Part shown: positions 1-7,221 of the stretch, piece by piece
Layout of the letters: the number at the start of each line of letters is the position of its first letter
Position numbering within the stretch: position 1 is the first letter of the stretch
Assembly (NCBI GenBank): GCA_902602105.1
Contig: CACKPP010000005.1
Coordinates: 1-29,685, forward strand
Source: an uncultured Pelagibacteraceae bacterium
GTDB taxonomy: Bacteria; Pseudomonadota; Alphaproteobacteria; Pelagibacterales; Pelagibacteraceae
Length of the DNA: 29,685 nucleotides
Direction of reading: 5' to 3'
Notes under the pieces: model-generated
The model's input: only the letters and a program-made list of their open reading frames with translations
Databases searched by the model: none
Told to the model about the DNA's origin: nothing
Translations under genes and position numbers: made by a program

Positions 1-132
1 CTTTTGGATATCTTTTCCTATGTTTGAATTATTAATTAAAAAATCAATATCTACTACAGCAAAGTTTTCCTGAGAATATGCGTTAATATTTAATAAAAAA
101 AAAAAAAATATAAAAATGTTAATTTTTTTCAT
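1..132 (-). CDS. skp: Periplasmic chaperone Skp/OmpH family, N-terminal part (runs off the window)
   Basis: Only the first 44 codons are inside the window. They encode a lysine-containing n-region (MKKIN), a very Phe/Leu-rich hydrophobic core, and a likely signal-peptidase site after Ala18. The mature start reads AVVDIDFLINNSNIGKDIQK, which matches the beginning of the Skp/OmpH fold (typical pattern: VDxxxlxxxSxxGK). Skp is a trimeric periplasmic holdase that carries unfolded outer-membrane proteins to the BAM machinery. Its ATG (130-132) follows the bamA stop TAG directly, so it is probably translated by reinitiation from bamA, which fits its role as BamA's partner. The hydrophobic core is encoded partly by a run of 14 T residues on the coding strand (A tract at 95-108). 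The assignment rests on a short segment plus context. The coiled-coil arms that would confirm it lie outside. Confidence 0.78.
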   Translation of the reverse strand, partial: MKKINIFIFFFFLLNINAYSQENFAVVDIDFLINNSNIGKDIQK

Positions 133-2385
133 CTAAAAAGTAGTGCCTAGTTGAAATCTAAAACTTTCTGTTACGTCTGTAGATGCTTTAGATATAGCTT
201 CAGCATAAGTGAAAGATAATGGACCTACTGGAGTGAATATTTCTAAAGCTATTCCACTTGAAGATCTAATTTTATTACTGTCATCAATAGTATCCGAGTA
301 ATCAACTCCCCAAACATTACCAGCATCAAAAAACAATTTTAAATCAGTATTTTCCATAGTTTGAAATATGTATGGAACAGTAGATGAAGCATTAAAAGTT
401 GTAACGTAATTACCTCCTACAAAGTCACTACCATCTTTAGGTCCAACTTTTCCAGTTTCAAATCCTCTTAATCTGGAGCTTGGAACAAATAATCTTTTAG
501 AAACTCTAACATCATCATTATTCAATGAATTTACTACTCTAGAGTAAATACCAGTAGAAATAATCAAATCATCTGCAAATTCAGAATAATTAGTAAATGA
601 ATACCCATTAATTAAAGTTTGTTGATCTGATGCTAAAGGTATTTCTTGAAACCATTTACTATAAAAACCATCTGAAGGTTGAAATGGAGAATTTCTTTTA
701 TCATATAATAAACCATAACTAAATAATGCATCAAAATAAGAGCCTTCTTGTTTTTTATAGGCTGATGAAGCTGATGATGTTGTGCTTAAACTTTCATCAA
801 GAATTGCTATAGAAGGTGAAAAAAATATATTTTCAAATTGTTCATAGTTGGTTCCTAGAGAGACTCTATTTAAAGTACTTTTATAACCATAATCAGTTAA
901 TTTATCTGTGACTGTACTTTCAAACGAAGTTGATAAAGCTCTATCAGAATAAGCAAAATTTGGGTGTGTATAATTGAACATTCCCCTGACAGAATCCTCG
1001 CTAAAAGATAAATTGGTTTGTAATGTAATGCCCTTACCGTTAAAATTATTTTCTTTTATTCCTAATGTTACAGATGAACCATCAGAACCAAATCCTGCAG
1101 CAGCAGTAATTTCTCCTGTTGCTTTTTCTTCAATAGTAACATCTATATCTTTTTTATCATTATCATTTGTATTTTTTATTTTATAATTAACTGATCTAAA
1201 AATTCCTTTAGATTTTAAATTGTTCATCGATTTTGTTTGAAGTAATTCATTGATTGGATCTCCTTCATCTACTAAAAGATTGTCTCTAATGAATTCCTCA
1301 GATGTAATGTTATTACCAAAAATATTTATTTTATTTACATATAATTTTTTAGTTTCAATAATATTGAAATTAAAATCGATCTTATCACCATTAATTGTCT
1401 CTATTACCTCAGCATTTATAAATTCATAATTTTCTAATAAGGCTATTGTGTCAATTTCATCAAGAATATCTTCAATTTGATTTAAACCATATTTTTTTCC
1501 CTTTAATTTATTAAAGATTTTTTTTAGACGTTGAAACTTTTTTGGATCAAAATCAGCTGGAAGAGAAATGTCCAAATTATTAAAATAATATTTTTTTCCT
1601 GCATTAATATTAAATGTTAAAATAAAATCAGTATTATTAATTATAGAAGAATAAGCATCTTCAATTTTTACCTCATAATAACCTTTGTTCAAATAAAAAT
1701 TTTTGAGTAATCTTTTATCTAAATTTACTCTATCAATATTTAGGTATTTATCTTTTGAAATAAATTTCCAAAATTTATTTTCTTCTGAAGTTATTACGCT
1801 GTGTAATTTACGATTTTTAAATTTTTTATCACCAATAAATTTTATTTCTTTTATTGTAGCTCTTTCACCTCTATCAATATCATAAATCAAATTAACTGTA
1901 TCGTTAGAATTTTCTTCAATTTTAACATCAACCTCAACAAAGTAAAAACCATTTTGTTTAAAAATGTTAAGAATTTTGTTTAAATCATTTTTTATAAAAG
2001 ATTTTTTAAAAGGGTTTTTTTCTTTTAGAGAAATTTGATTTTTTATTTCCTCTACAGTTTTATTTCTTTTTATTCCATTAATTATAATTTGTTGAACTAC
2101 TGGATATTCAGAAACTTTAATAATTAAATCTTTTTCTTGTACAAGTATCTCTACATCTTCAAAAAAGTTTGTTTCATAGAGTTTTTTTAAAGATTCATTC
2201 AGAACTGATTGATTTATATTATCACCGCTTTTAATTTCGCTAAAAAGAAGTATTGTTTCTTTAGAAACTCTATTATTACCTTCAACTATAATTTCATTAA
2301 TAACTTCAGCAAGTAAAAAAGTTGATTTTATCGATAATAAGATAATATAGATAATTACTTTAAACATCATAGAACTTATATACAT
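133..2385 (-). CDS. bamA: Outer membrane protein assembly factor BamA
   Basis: BamA is the central beta-barrel of the BAM complex, which folds and inserts outer-membrane proteins. The product is 750 aa, close to the usual 750-810. It has a signal peptide (likely cleavage after LLA near residue 26), then several POTRA-like repeats over roughly residues 27-425 with typical openings such as NEIIVEGNNRVSKETI and VNKINIFGNNITSEEFI. A C-terminal barrel follows, with the conserved RGF motif (RLRGFETGKVGP, about residue 637) of the lid loop. It ends in an aromatic beta-signal, FRFQLGTTF, with terminal Phe. The start codon is uncertain: ATG at 2385 overlaps dxr by 10 nt, but ATG codons at 2370 and 2367 would give a more normal signal peptide (MMFKVIIY). 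In many Proteobacteria rseP lies between dxr and bamA; here it does not. skp follows immediately. Confidence 0.96.
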   Translation of the reverse strand: MYISSMMFKVIIYIILLSIKSTFLLAEVINEIIVEGNNRVSKETILLFSEIKSGDNINQSVLNESLKKLYETNFFEDVEILVQEKDLIIKVSEYPVVQQIIINGIKRNKTVEEIKNQISLKEKNPFKKSFIKNDLNKILNIFKQNGFYFVEVDVKIEENSNDTVNLIYDIDRGERATIKEIKFIGDKKFKNRKLHSVITSEENKFWKFISKDKYLNIDRVNLDKRLLKNFYLNKGYYEVKIEDAYSSIINNTDFILTFNINAGKKYYFNNLDISLPADFDPKKFQRLKKIFNKLKGKKYGLNQIEDILDEIDTIALLENYEFINAEVIETINGDKIDFNFNIIETKKLYVNKINIFGNNITSEEFIRDNLLVDEGDPINELLQTKSMNNLKSKGIFRSVNYKIKNTNDNDKKDIDVTIEEKATGEITAAAGFGSDGSSVTLGIKENNFNGKGITLQTNLSFSEDSVRGMFNYTHPNFAYSDRALSTSFESTVTDKLTDYGYKSTLNRVSLGTNYEQFENIFFSPSIAILDESLSTTSSASSAYKKQEGSYFDALFSYGLLYDKRNSPFQPSDGFYSKWFQEIPLASDQQTLINGYSFTNYSEFADDLIISTGIYSRVVNSLNNDDVRVSKRLFVPSSRLRGFETGKVGPKDGSDFVGGNYVTTFNASSTVPYIFQTMENTDLKLFFDAGNVWGVDYSDTIDDSNKIRSSSGIALEIFTPVGPLSFTYAEAISKASTDVTESFRFQLGTTF

Positions 2386-3539
2386 AACTCTCTAATTTTC
2401 AATCTTACTTGAGAATTTAACTGCTCGATTTGGTTAATATTATTTGGTTTTTTATTTCTATAACTTAAAATTTCTTTAGTTTTGATAAATGTCATTAATT
2501 TTTTTTGAATATCATTATATTTAATTTTATTTTTTAAATATAAATGAACTAACTCATCATTAGCACTAACAAGAACTGTTTCGAATAAAGAGTTTTTTTC
2601 AGGTATCAATTTTAGAATTTTTATGAGGGGAAATTTTTTTAAGTTAACTAATTTGAAATCTAAATTATTTAAACTTTTAATATCTAAATTTTTATTGTTT
2701 AAAATTTTTTTATCTTTATCATAGATTGTATTAAATATTGGTATTAACATATTTGTATCATGTGCTAAAATTTTCTTTAATCCATTATTGAATTGTATAA
2801 TTGCATGAACATAAGATTTTTTATGAATTAAAATTTTAATTTTGGATTTTGGTAAATTAAAGATTTTTTGAGTTTCAATTACTTCAAATACTTTATTCAT
2901 CATAGTAGCAGAGTCTATAGAAATTTTTTTTCCCATTGACCAATTTGGATGTTTAAGTGCTTTTTTAGGTGATGCATTTTTAATTTTTTTTAATGGCCAA
3001 TTTAAAAAAGGACCACCTGATGCAGTAATATAAACTTTATCAATTGCTTTATTTTCATTATCTTTCAGTAAAGACCATATTGAAAAATGCTCAGAGTCAA
3101 CTGGAATAAATTCAGTTTTGTTTTTAATTAATGCTTGTTTAATAAAAGTCCATCCACATATTATTGCTTCTTTGTTTGCTACAGCAATTTTTTTTGAATA
3201 TCTGATCATATTTAAGGTTGGTTTAAGACCATTAAGACCCATGATCGAACTCATAGTATAGTCAATTTTTTTTTTAAAAATTTTATTAACACAACTTAAA
3301 TCGTTATAAATTTTAATTTTTTTTTTATTCAATTTTTTTTTTAAAATATTAAAACTATTCTTGTTAGTAATAATTAAATTTTTTACATTTAATAAGATTG
3401 CCTGCTTAAGTAGTTCATTATGATTTTTTTCCGCAGTTAACAAAATTACTTCAAAACTTTTTTTATCTTCTTTTATTAAATTAATTAGTGTTTTTCCGAT
3501 TGATCCTGTTGATCCAAGTATAGCGATTTTTTTTTTCAT
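2376..3539 (-). CDS. dxr: 1-deoxy-D-xylulose 5-phosphate reductoisomerase
   Basis: Dxr converts DXP to 2-C-methyl-D-erythritol 4-phosphate with NADPH, the committed step of the MEP isoprenoid pathway. Starting from the ATG at 3539 the protein is 387 aa, close to the usual 390-400. Visible landmarks are the NADPH-binding GSTGSIG at residues 9-15, the substrate/metal motif PVDSEH (Asp148, Glu150), the TASGGPF loop at 173-179, and SIDSATMMNKVFE with the third metal ligand Glu219. A TTG one codon upstream (3542) is also in frame, but the ATG at 3539 overlaps the cdsA stop as TGATG and gives the canonical MKKKIAILGSTGSIG beginning. The gene overlaps bamA by 10 nt. With uppS two genes upstream, it places isoprenoid precursor supply beside undecaprenyl carrier synthesis. 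The sequence is unusually lysine- and asparagine-rich, as expected from AT pressure. Confidence 0.96.
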   Translation of the reverse strand: MKKKIAILGSTGSIGKTLINLIKEDKKSFEVILLTAEKNHNELLKQAILLNVKNLIITNKNSFNILKKKLNKKKIKIYNDLSCVNKIFKKKIDYTMSSIMGLNGLKPTLNMIRYSKKIAVANKEAIICGWTFIKQALIKNKTEFIPVDSEHFSIWSLLKDNENKAIDKVYITASGGPFLNWPLKKIKNASPKKALKHPNWSMGKKISIDSATMMNKVFEVIETQKIFNLPKSKIKILIHKKSYVHAIIQFNNGLKKILAHDTNMLIPIFNTIYDKDKKILNNKNLDIKSLNNLDFKLVNLKKFPLIKILKLIPEKNSLFETVLVSANDELVHLYLKNKIKYNDIQKKLMTFIKTKEILSYRNKKPNNINQIEQLNSQVRLKIRELCI

Positions 3540-4207
3540 CAATATAATAATTTATAAATTAAATAAGCTGCAGGAAATGCAAAGATCATTCCATCAATTC
3601 TATCAAGTAAACCACCGTGACCTGGTATAATTTTCCCAGTATCTTTAATTTTAGATTTTCTTTTAAAGTATGAAATTACTATATCGCCAAACTGACTTAC
3701 TGTTGATATAAAAATTGTTGTAATAAAATTGTTAAAAGTAAGTTCTTGACCTGTGATTTCAATATTTGTCATTTCTGAAATAAAATCTAAATTATTAAAA
3801 AAAAAAGTCATAAAAATAATTGAAAACAAATATCCACCGATAACTCCAGAATAAGTTTTTTTAGGACTTATTTTAGTTAATTTTGGTCCTTTAAATAATT
3901 TACCAAATATATAACCACCAATATCTGTAAAAACGCATATAGATAAAATGATAATTAAATATAAATAATCACCATAAAATTCATTTCGAAAATAATATAC
4001 AGAATAAAAAGAAAACATTAGAAAAATTATTCCTAGAACAGTATAATTAATTTCTTTTGACATCTTGTGCCATTCATAAATTGAGATGAATAAACAAATC
4101 AAAATAAAAAAATTAAAAAAATAAGTTCCTTTAATTATAAAAAAAAGAGCTATAGGTATAAGCACAAGAGAACTTAAAATTCTTTTTTGTAATTCTTTAT
4201 TGATCAT
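3539..4207 (-). CDS. cdsA: Phosphatidate cytidylyltransferase (CDP-diacylglycerol synthase)
   Basis: CdsA makes CDP-diacylglycerol from phosphatidic acid and CTP in the inner membrane, the branch point for phospholipid synthesis. The family signature is intact at residues 179-206: SYFKRKSKIKDTG followed by PGHGGLLDRIDG, with the Lys-Asp and His-Gly-Gly/Asp-Arg/Asp metal-binding residues. Hydrophobic segments cover most of the protein (about residues 12-45, 55-72, 79-100, 120-140, 160-180, 205-222). At 222 aa it is clearly shorter than E. coli CdsA (285 aa), mainly because the N-terminal part has fewer membrane spans; the catalytic C-terminal half is complete. The start ATG overlaps the uppS stop as ATGA, so the two are translationally coupled. 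The dxr start follows in the same way. Confidence 0.94.
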   Translation of the reverse strand: MINKELQKRILSSLVLIPIALFFIIKGTYFFNFFILICLFISIYEWHKMSKEINYTVLGIIFLMFSFYSVYYFRNEFYGDYLYLIIILSICVFTDIGGYIFGKLFKGPKLTKISPKKTYSGVIGGYLFSIIFMTFFFNNLDFISEMTNIEITGQELTFNNFITTIFISTVSQFGDIVISYFKRKSKIKDTGKIIPGHGGLLDRIDGMIFAFPAAYLIYKLLY

Positions 4208-4878
4208 ATTTTACCAAAATTTCTTTTTATATTTCTAAATTTTTTAATAATCTTATTATAATCTTTCTGATTGAATTCAGGCCATAATTTCTTCTCAAAA
4301 AATATCTCTGAATAAGCTAATTGCCACAATAAAAAGTTACTTAACCTCTTTGTATTTCCTGTTCTGATTAATATGTCTGGATCTGGTATATTATTAGTTT
4401 GTAAATATTTTATAAGGTTTTTTTCATTAATTTTATCCCTTTTTTTTTGTAACTGTTTAAACGCATTAATTAATTCAAATTTTGAACCATAATTTAGAGC
4501 TAAATTAATTTGTAATCTTTTATTTTTGAAGGTTTTTTTCTCTGATAAATTTAATAGTTTATTTAATTTTGGTGAGAAATTCTTAAAACCAATAATTTTT
4601 AGTTTAATATTTTGTTTGTGAAGTTCATTTATTCTATTTTTTAAAAAATTTTCTAATAAGTTAAATAGGAAATTAATTTCTTTCTTGGGTCTTTTCCAAT
4701 TTTCTGTAGAAAAAGCATATAACGTAAGAAATTTAATTTTATTTTTAATTGTCTCTTCTATGATTTTTTCGACTGTTTTTAATCCAGCTTTATGACCAGC
4801 ATTTCTTGAATTTTTATATTTTAAACCCCATCTCCCATTACCATCCATGATAATGGCTACATGTTTTAATGGGTTCAT
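4204..4878 (-). CDS. uppS: Undecaprenyl diphosphate synthase (cis-prenyltransferase)
   Basis: UppS condenses isopentenyl diphosphate onto farnesyl diphosphate to build the C55 lipid carrier used for peptidoglycan and surface polysaccharides. The 224-aa product carries the cis-prenyltransferase start motif MDGNGRW (residues 11-17) with catalytic Asp12, the YAFSTENWKRP block (54-64), and the C-terminal block IRTGNTKRLSNFLLWQLAYSE (171-191). The pyrophosphate ligands Arg172, Arg178 and Ser180 and the Mg2+ ligand Glu191 are present. One variation: the usual Gly-Glu after the Arg-Thr-Gly/Ser is Asn-Thr here. At 224 aa it is slightly shorter than the common 240-255 aa. The start overlaps the frr stop by 4 nt and the end overlaps the cdsA start by 4 nt. 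The order frr-uppS-cdsA-dxr is the standard proteobacterial one. Confidence 0.95.
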   Translation of the reverse strand: MNPLKHVAIIMDGNGRWGLKYKNSRNAGHKAGLKTVEKIIEETIKNKIKFLTLYAFSTENWKRPKKEINFLFNLLENFLKNRINELHKQNIKLKIIGFKNFSPKLNKLLNLSEKKTFKNKRLQINLALNYGSKFELINAFKQLQKKRDKINEKNLIKYLQTNNIPDPDILIRTGNTKRLSNFLLWQLAYSEIFFEKKLWPEFNQKDYNKIIKKFRNIKRNFGKI

Positions 4879-5426
4879 ATTGTCATTATTTCTTTTTCTT
4901 TAGAGGAAACTTTATCATCAACTATTTTTATATGCTTATCAGTAATTGTCTGTACATTCTTTTCAAAAGATTTTTCCTCATCCTCTCCTATTTCTTTTGA
5001 TTTTAGTAATTTTTTTAACTCCTCATTAGCGTCTCTTCTAATATTTCTTATAGAAATTTTACATTTTTCTCCCATTGATTTAATAAGCTTTTTTAATTCT
5101 ATTCTTCTTTCTTCATTTAATTCTGGTATTGGTAATCGAATTAATTGACCATCAATTTGAGGGTTTAATCCAAGCTCAGATTTTTGTATAGCAGCATCTA
5201 TCAAAGCTACATTATTTTGATCCCAAACTTGAATGTTGATCATTCTTGGTTCTGGAGTGGTAATACTTCCAATCTGATTAATTGGCATTAGTTGACCATA
5301 AACATCAACTTTAACAAGATCTAACATTGCGGCATTTGCTCTCCCGGTTCTTAAGGAAGATAGTTCTTTTGAAAAAACTTCAATAGCTTTATCCATTTTG
5401 AGGCTATGTGATTTTTCATCAAACAT
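4875..5426 (-). CDS. frr: Ribosome recycling factor
   Basis: RRF works with EF-G in the cytoplasm to split post-termination ribosomes. The protein is 183 aa, essentially the family length (about 185). It shows the expected three-helix-bundle start (MFDEKSHSLKMDKAIEVF), the conserved SLRTGRANAAML near residue 30, the domain-II section with QLMPINQIGSI and PEPRMINIQVWD, and the C-terminal helix ERRIELKKLIKSMGEKCKISIRNIRRDA. The ATG follows the tsf stop TAA directly, and a good Shine-Dalgarno (AGGTGA) lies within the last tsf codons. In most Proteobacteria pyrH (UMP kinase) sits between tsf and frr, but there is no room for it here. Confidence 0.97.
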   Translation of the reverse strand: MFDEKSHSLKMDKAIEVFSKELSSLRTGRANAAMLDLVKVDVYGQLMPINQIGSITTPEPRMINIQVWDQNNVALIDAAIQKSELGLNPQIDGQLIRLPIPELNEERRIELKKLIKSMGEKCKISIRNIRRDANEELKKLLKSKEIGEDEEKSFEKNVQTITDKHIKIVDDKVSSKEKEIMTI

Positions 5427-6278
5427 TTATTCACCTATTTTAATTCTGCTAAACTCCTTGATTTTCAAATCATTAATAGCAAGTTCTTTTAAAACATCCT
5501 GGACTTTTTTTTTTGGTTCCATAACCCAAGCTTGCGTTAAAAGAGCATTTTCTTCTTTAAACTTGTTCATCTTACCTAAACTAATTTTTTTAGCAATATC
5601 TTCGGGTTTTCCAGAATTTTTTAGTTCTTCAGTTACCAATTCCTGCTCTTTATCAATAATTTTTTTATCAATAAGATCAGATTCTAATGCTAAAGGATTT
5701 GATGCAGCAATATGCATTGATAATTGTTTTCCAAATGTTTTAACTGATTCTGAATTGTCTTTTGTTTCTAAGGAAACTACTACAGCTAACTTTGCTAAAT
5801 TATCTTTTACAACAGTATGCAAATACTGATAATTAACTGATGAAGAATTTGAGATTGTTTTCATTTTACCTATTGTAATTTTTTCTCCAATTTTTGCTAT
5901 CAGAGCTACCAAGTTATCATCAACAGTATTGCCATTTTTCATTTTAGCTTTTTTTAATTCATCAATATTTGAATCATTTTGATTATTGATGTCACTTAAT
6001 TCTTTTACAAAATTAATAAAGTCATCATTTTTCGCAACAAAGTCTGTTTCACAATTAACCTCGATGATTGAAGTTTTTTTTGCATTGCCACTAATTGCAA
6101 CTACACCCTCTTTGGCATCTCTAGACATTTTTTTGGAAGCTTTTGAAATTCCTTTCACTCTTAAAATTTCAACTGCTTTATCTAAATCACCACCTGACTC
6201 TTTAATAGCTAAGTTACAATCTTTAAAACCTGCACCTGTAGCTTCTCTAAGTTTTTTTACCTTCTCTATATCACCCAT
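5427..6278 (-). CDS. tsf: Translation elongation factor Ts
   Basis: EF-Ts exchanges GDP for GTP on EF-Tu. The 283-aa product has the N-terminal UBA-like domain ([19 protein letters not shown], residues 7-25), the signature TDFVAKND at 78-85 that contacts EF-Tu, and two core subdomains, with the second containing [11 protein letters not shown] near residue 190. Length is normal. The gene begins 1 nt after the rpsB stop, the invariant rpsB-tsf pairing. Its strongest purine-rich Shine-Dalgarno candidate, GAGGAG within the rpsB tail, is about 13 nt from the ATG, longer than ideal, so coupling to rpsB termination probably contributes to initiation. Expression is likely co-regulated with rpsB through the leader at 7093-7161. 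Confidence 0.97.
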   Translation of the reverse strand: MGDIEKVKKLREATGAGFKDCNLAIKESGGDLDKAVEILRVKGISKASKKMSRDAKEGVVAISGNAKKTSIIEVNCETDFVAKNDDFINFVKELSDINNQNDSNIDELKKAKMKNGNTVDDNLVALIAKIGEKITIGKMKTISNSSSVNYQYLHTVVKDNLAKLAVVVSLETKDNSESVKTFGKQLSMHIAASNPLALESDLIDKKIIDKEQELVTEELKNSGKPEDIAKKISLGKMNKFKEENALLTQAWVMEPKKKVQDVLKELAINDLKIKEFSRIKIGE

Positions 6279-6279
6279 T

Positions 6280-7092
6280 TTAATTAAGTTTCTCCTCTTT
6301 TTTTTTTGTAAATTTTTTTTCTAATTTCTCTCTATCAATTTCTGCTAGAGTTTTTGATTTATCAGTTTTTTCTTTTTTTTCTTTGGTTTTTTTTAATTCT
6401 AATGAAGGAGATTTTTTAGCAGCAACAATAGTTTCTTTAATTAGATTACAATAAAGATCTATTGATCTTCTAGCATCATCATTGCCAGGTATGGGAAAAT
6501 CAATTCCATCAGGATTAGAATTACTGTCAAGAATTGCTACTATTGGTATACCTAATTTAACTGACTCCTGGATCGCTAAAGATTCATAATTAGTATCAAT
6601 AATGAATACTAAATCAGGTATCTTTTTCATCTCTGCAATTCCACCTAAAGATCTTTGAAGTTTATCTTTTTTTACACTCATTTTGAGAAGTTCTTTTTTT
6701 GTAAAACCTCTATTTTCAGCAACCAAATCTATTTCTAATTTTTTTAATTTTTTAATTGAATTTGAGATAGTTCCCCAATTAGTAAGCATTCCACCCAACC
6801 ATCTATAGTTTACAAAATATTGATCAGTTTCTTTTGCTACTTCAGCAATAGCTTCTGAAGCTTGCTTTTTTGTTGATACAAATAATATTTTTCCATTGTT
6901 TGCAATTACTTCATGTACTTTTTCTAGAGCTATTTTAGTAAGCTCTAAAGTCTGTGTTAAATCAATTATATGAATGGAGTCTCTTTTACCAAAAATATAT
7001 TTTTTCATTTTTGGATTCCATCTTAAAGTTTTATGACCAAGATGAACTCCCGCTTCTAATAGTTGTTGAATTGTAACGTTAGGTATTTTCAT
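6280..7092 (-). CDS. rpsB: 30S ribosomal protein S2
   Basis: S2 joins the small subunit late and is needed for docking S1. The 270-aa protein begins with the canonical [22 protein letters not shown] block and contains [22 protein letters not shown], and the [12 protein letters not shown] and [27 protein letters not shown] segments of the core fold. From about residue 229 a lysine/glutamate-rich tail extends past the usual core end. Such charged tails are common in alphaproteobacterial S2. The ATG at 7092 is preceded by GGGA with a 6-nt spacer, and this site is part of a potential pseudoknot (see leader feature). tsf starts 1 nt after the stop. Confidence 0.97.
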   Translation of the reverse strand: MKIPNVTIQQLLEAGVHLGHKTLRWNPKMKKYIFGKRDSIHIIDLTQTLELTKIALEKVHEVIANNGKILFVSTKKQASEAIAEVAKETDQYFVNYRWLGGMLTNWGTISNSIKKLKKLEIDLVAENRGFTKKELLKMSVKKDKLQRSLGGIAEMKKIPDLVFIIDTNYESLAIQESVKLGIPIVAILDSNSNPDGIDFPIPGNDDARRSIDLYCNLIKETIVAAKKSPSLELKKTKEKKEKTDKSKTLAEIDREKLEKKFTKKKEEKLN

Positions 7093-7161
7093 ATTTTTTC
7101 CCGGTTAAGCCACCACAGTAATTTCCAATTAAGGACCGGAGGTATAAAACCAACAACTGTG
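7093..7161 (-). promoter_or_regulatory. rpsB leader RNA: predicted pseudoknot covering the ribosome-binding site
   Basis: In the rpsB mRNA direction I see two interleaved helices. Stem 1: CACAGU (7161-7156) pairs with ACUGUG (7119-7114), 6 Watson-Crick pairs. Stem 2: UCCGGU (7140-7135) pairs with ACCGGG (7105-7100), five Watson-Crick pairs plus one U-G pair. Their order 1a-2a-1b-2b makes an H-type pseudoknot. A small hairpin, UAAUU-GGA-AAUUA (7131-7119), can form between 2a and 1b, although its last base competes with stem 1. Stem 2 takes up the three G residues of the GGGA Shine-Dalgarno (7102-7099) just before the ATG. Structured leaders are known to mediate S2 autoregulation in Proteobacteria, and I recall a computationally predicted rpsB leader in SAR11. 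I infer that S2 binds here and represses rpsB-tsf translation. The GC-rich pieces stand out from the AT-rich surroundings. Confidence 0.65.
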
Positions 7162-7185
7162 TGCGTGTTAATTTAATTTGATGAA

Positions 7186-7214
7186 TATTTACAAATATTT
7201 CTTTAAATTAACAA
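7186..7214 (-). promoter_or_regulatory. Putative sigma-70 promoter for the rpsB-tsf-frr chain
   Basis: On the minus strand a TTGTTA (7214-7209) is followed after exactly 17 nt by TAAATA (7191-7186), a reasonable match to the -35/-10 consensus. It would start transcription near 7180, giving a leader of roughly 85-90 nt that includes the whole predicted pseudoknot. It lies immediately after the dnaE stop (7222) in the only non-coding gap of the window, which is where a promoter is expected. In AT-rich sequence such hexamers arise by chance, so confidence is limited. Confidence 0.42.
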
Positions 7215-7221
7215 GTATAAA

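Noticed and set aside
974..1186. Plus-strand open frames such as 974-1186, 5398-5829, 5986-6324 and 15708-16100
   Set aside because: All lie antisense within well-recognised minus-strand genes (bamA, frr/tsf, rnj/coaX), have no recognisable domains and arise from low stop-codon density opposite lysine-rich coding sequence.
3540..3542. TTG start for dxr one codon upstream
   Set aside because: The following ATG (3539) forms the usual TGATG overlap with cdsA and starts the canonical protein. TTG is not needed.
6298..6308. Possible frameshift at an 11-nt homopolymer in the rpsB tail
   Set aside because: The frame encodes a plausible Lys/Glu-rich S2 tail and ends 1 nt before tsf, matching the junction style elsewhere, so the reading frame looks correct.
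7093..7221. Rho-independent terminator for dnaE in the only intergenic gap
   Set aside because: No GC-rich hairpin followed by a U tract on the minus strand directly after the dnaE stop. The GC-rich pieces near 7100-7161 fit the rpsB leader pseudoknot better.
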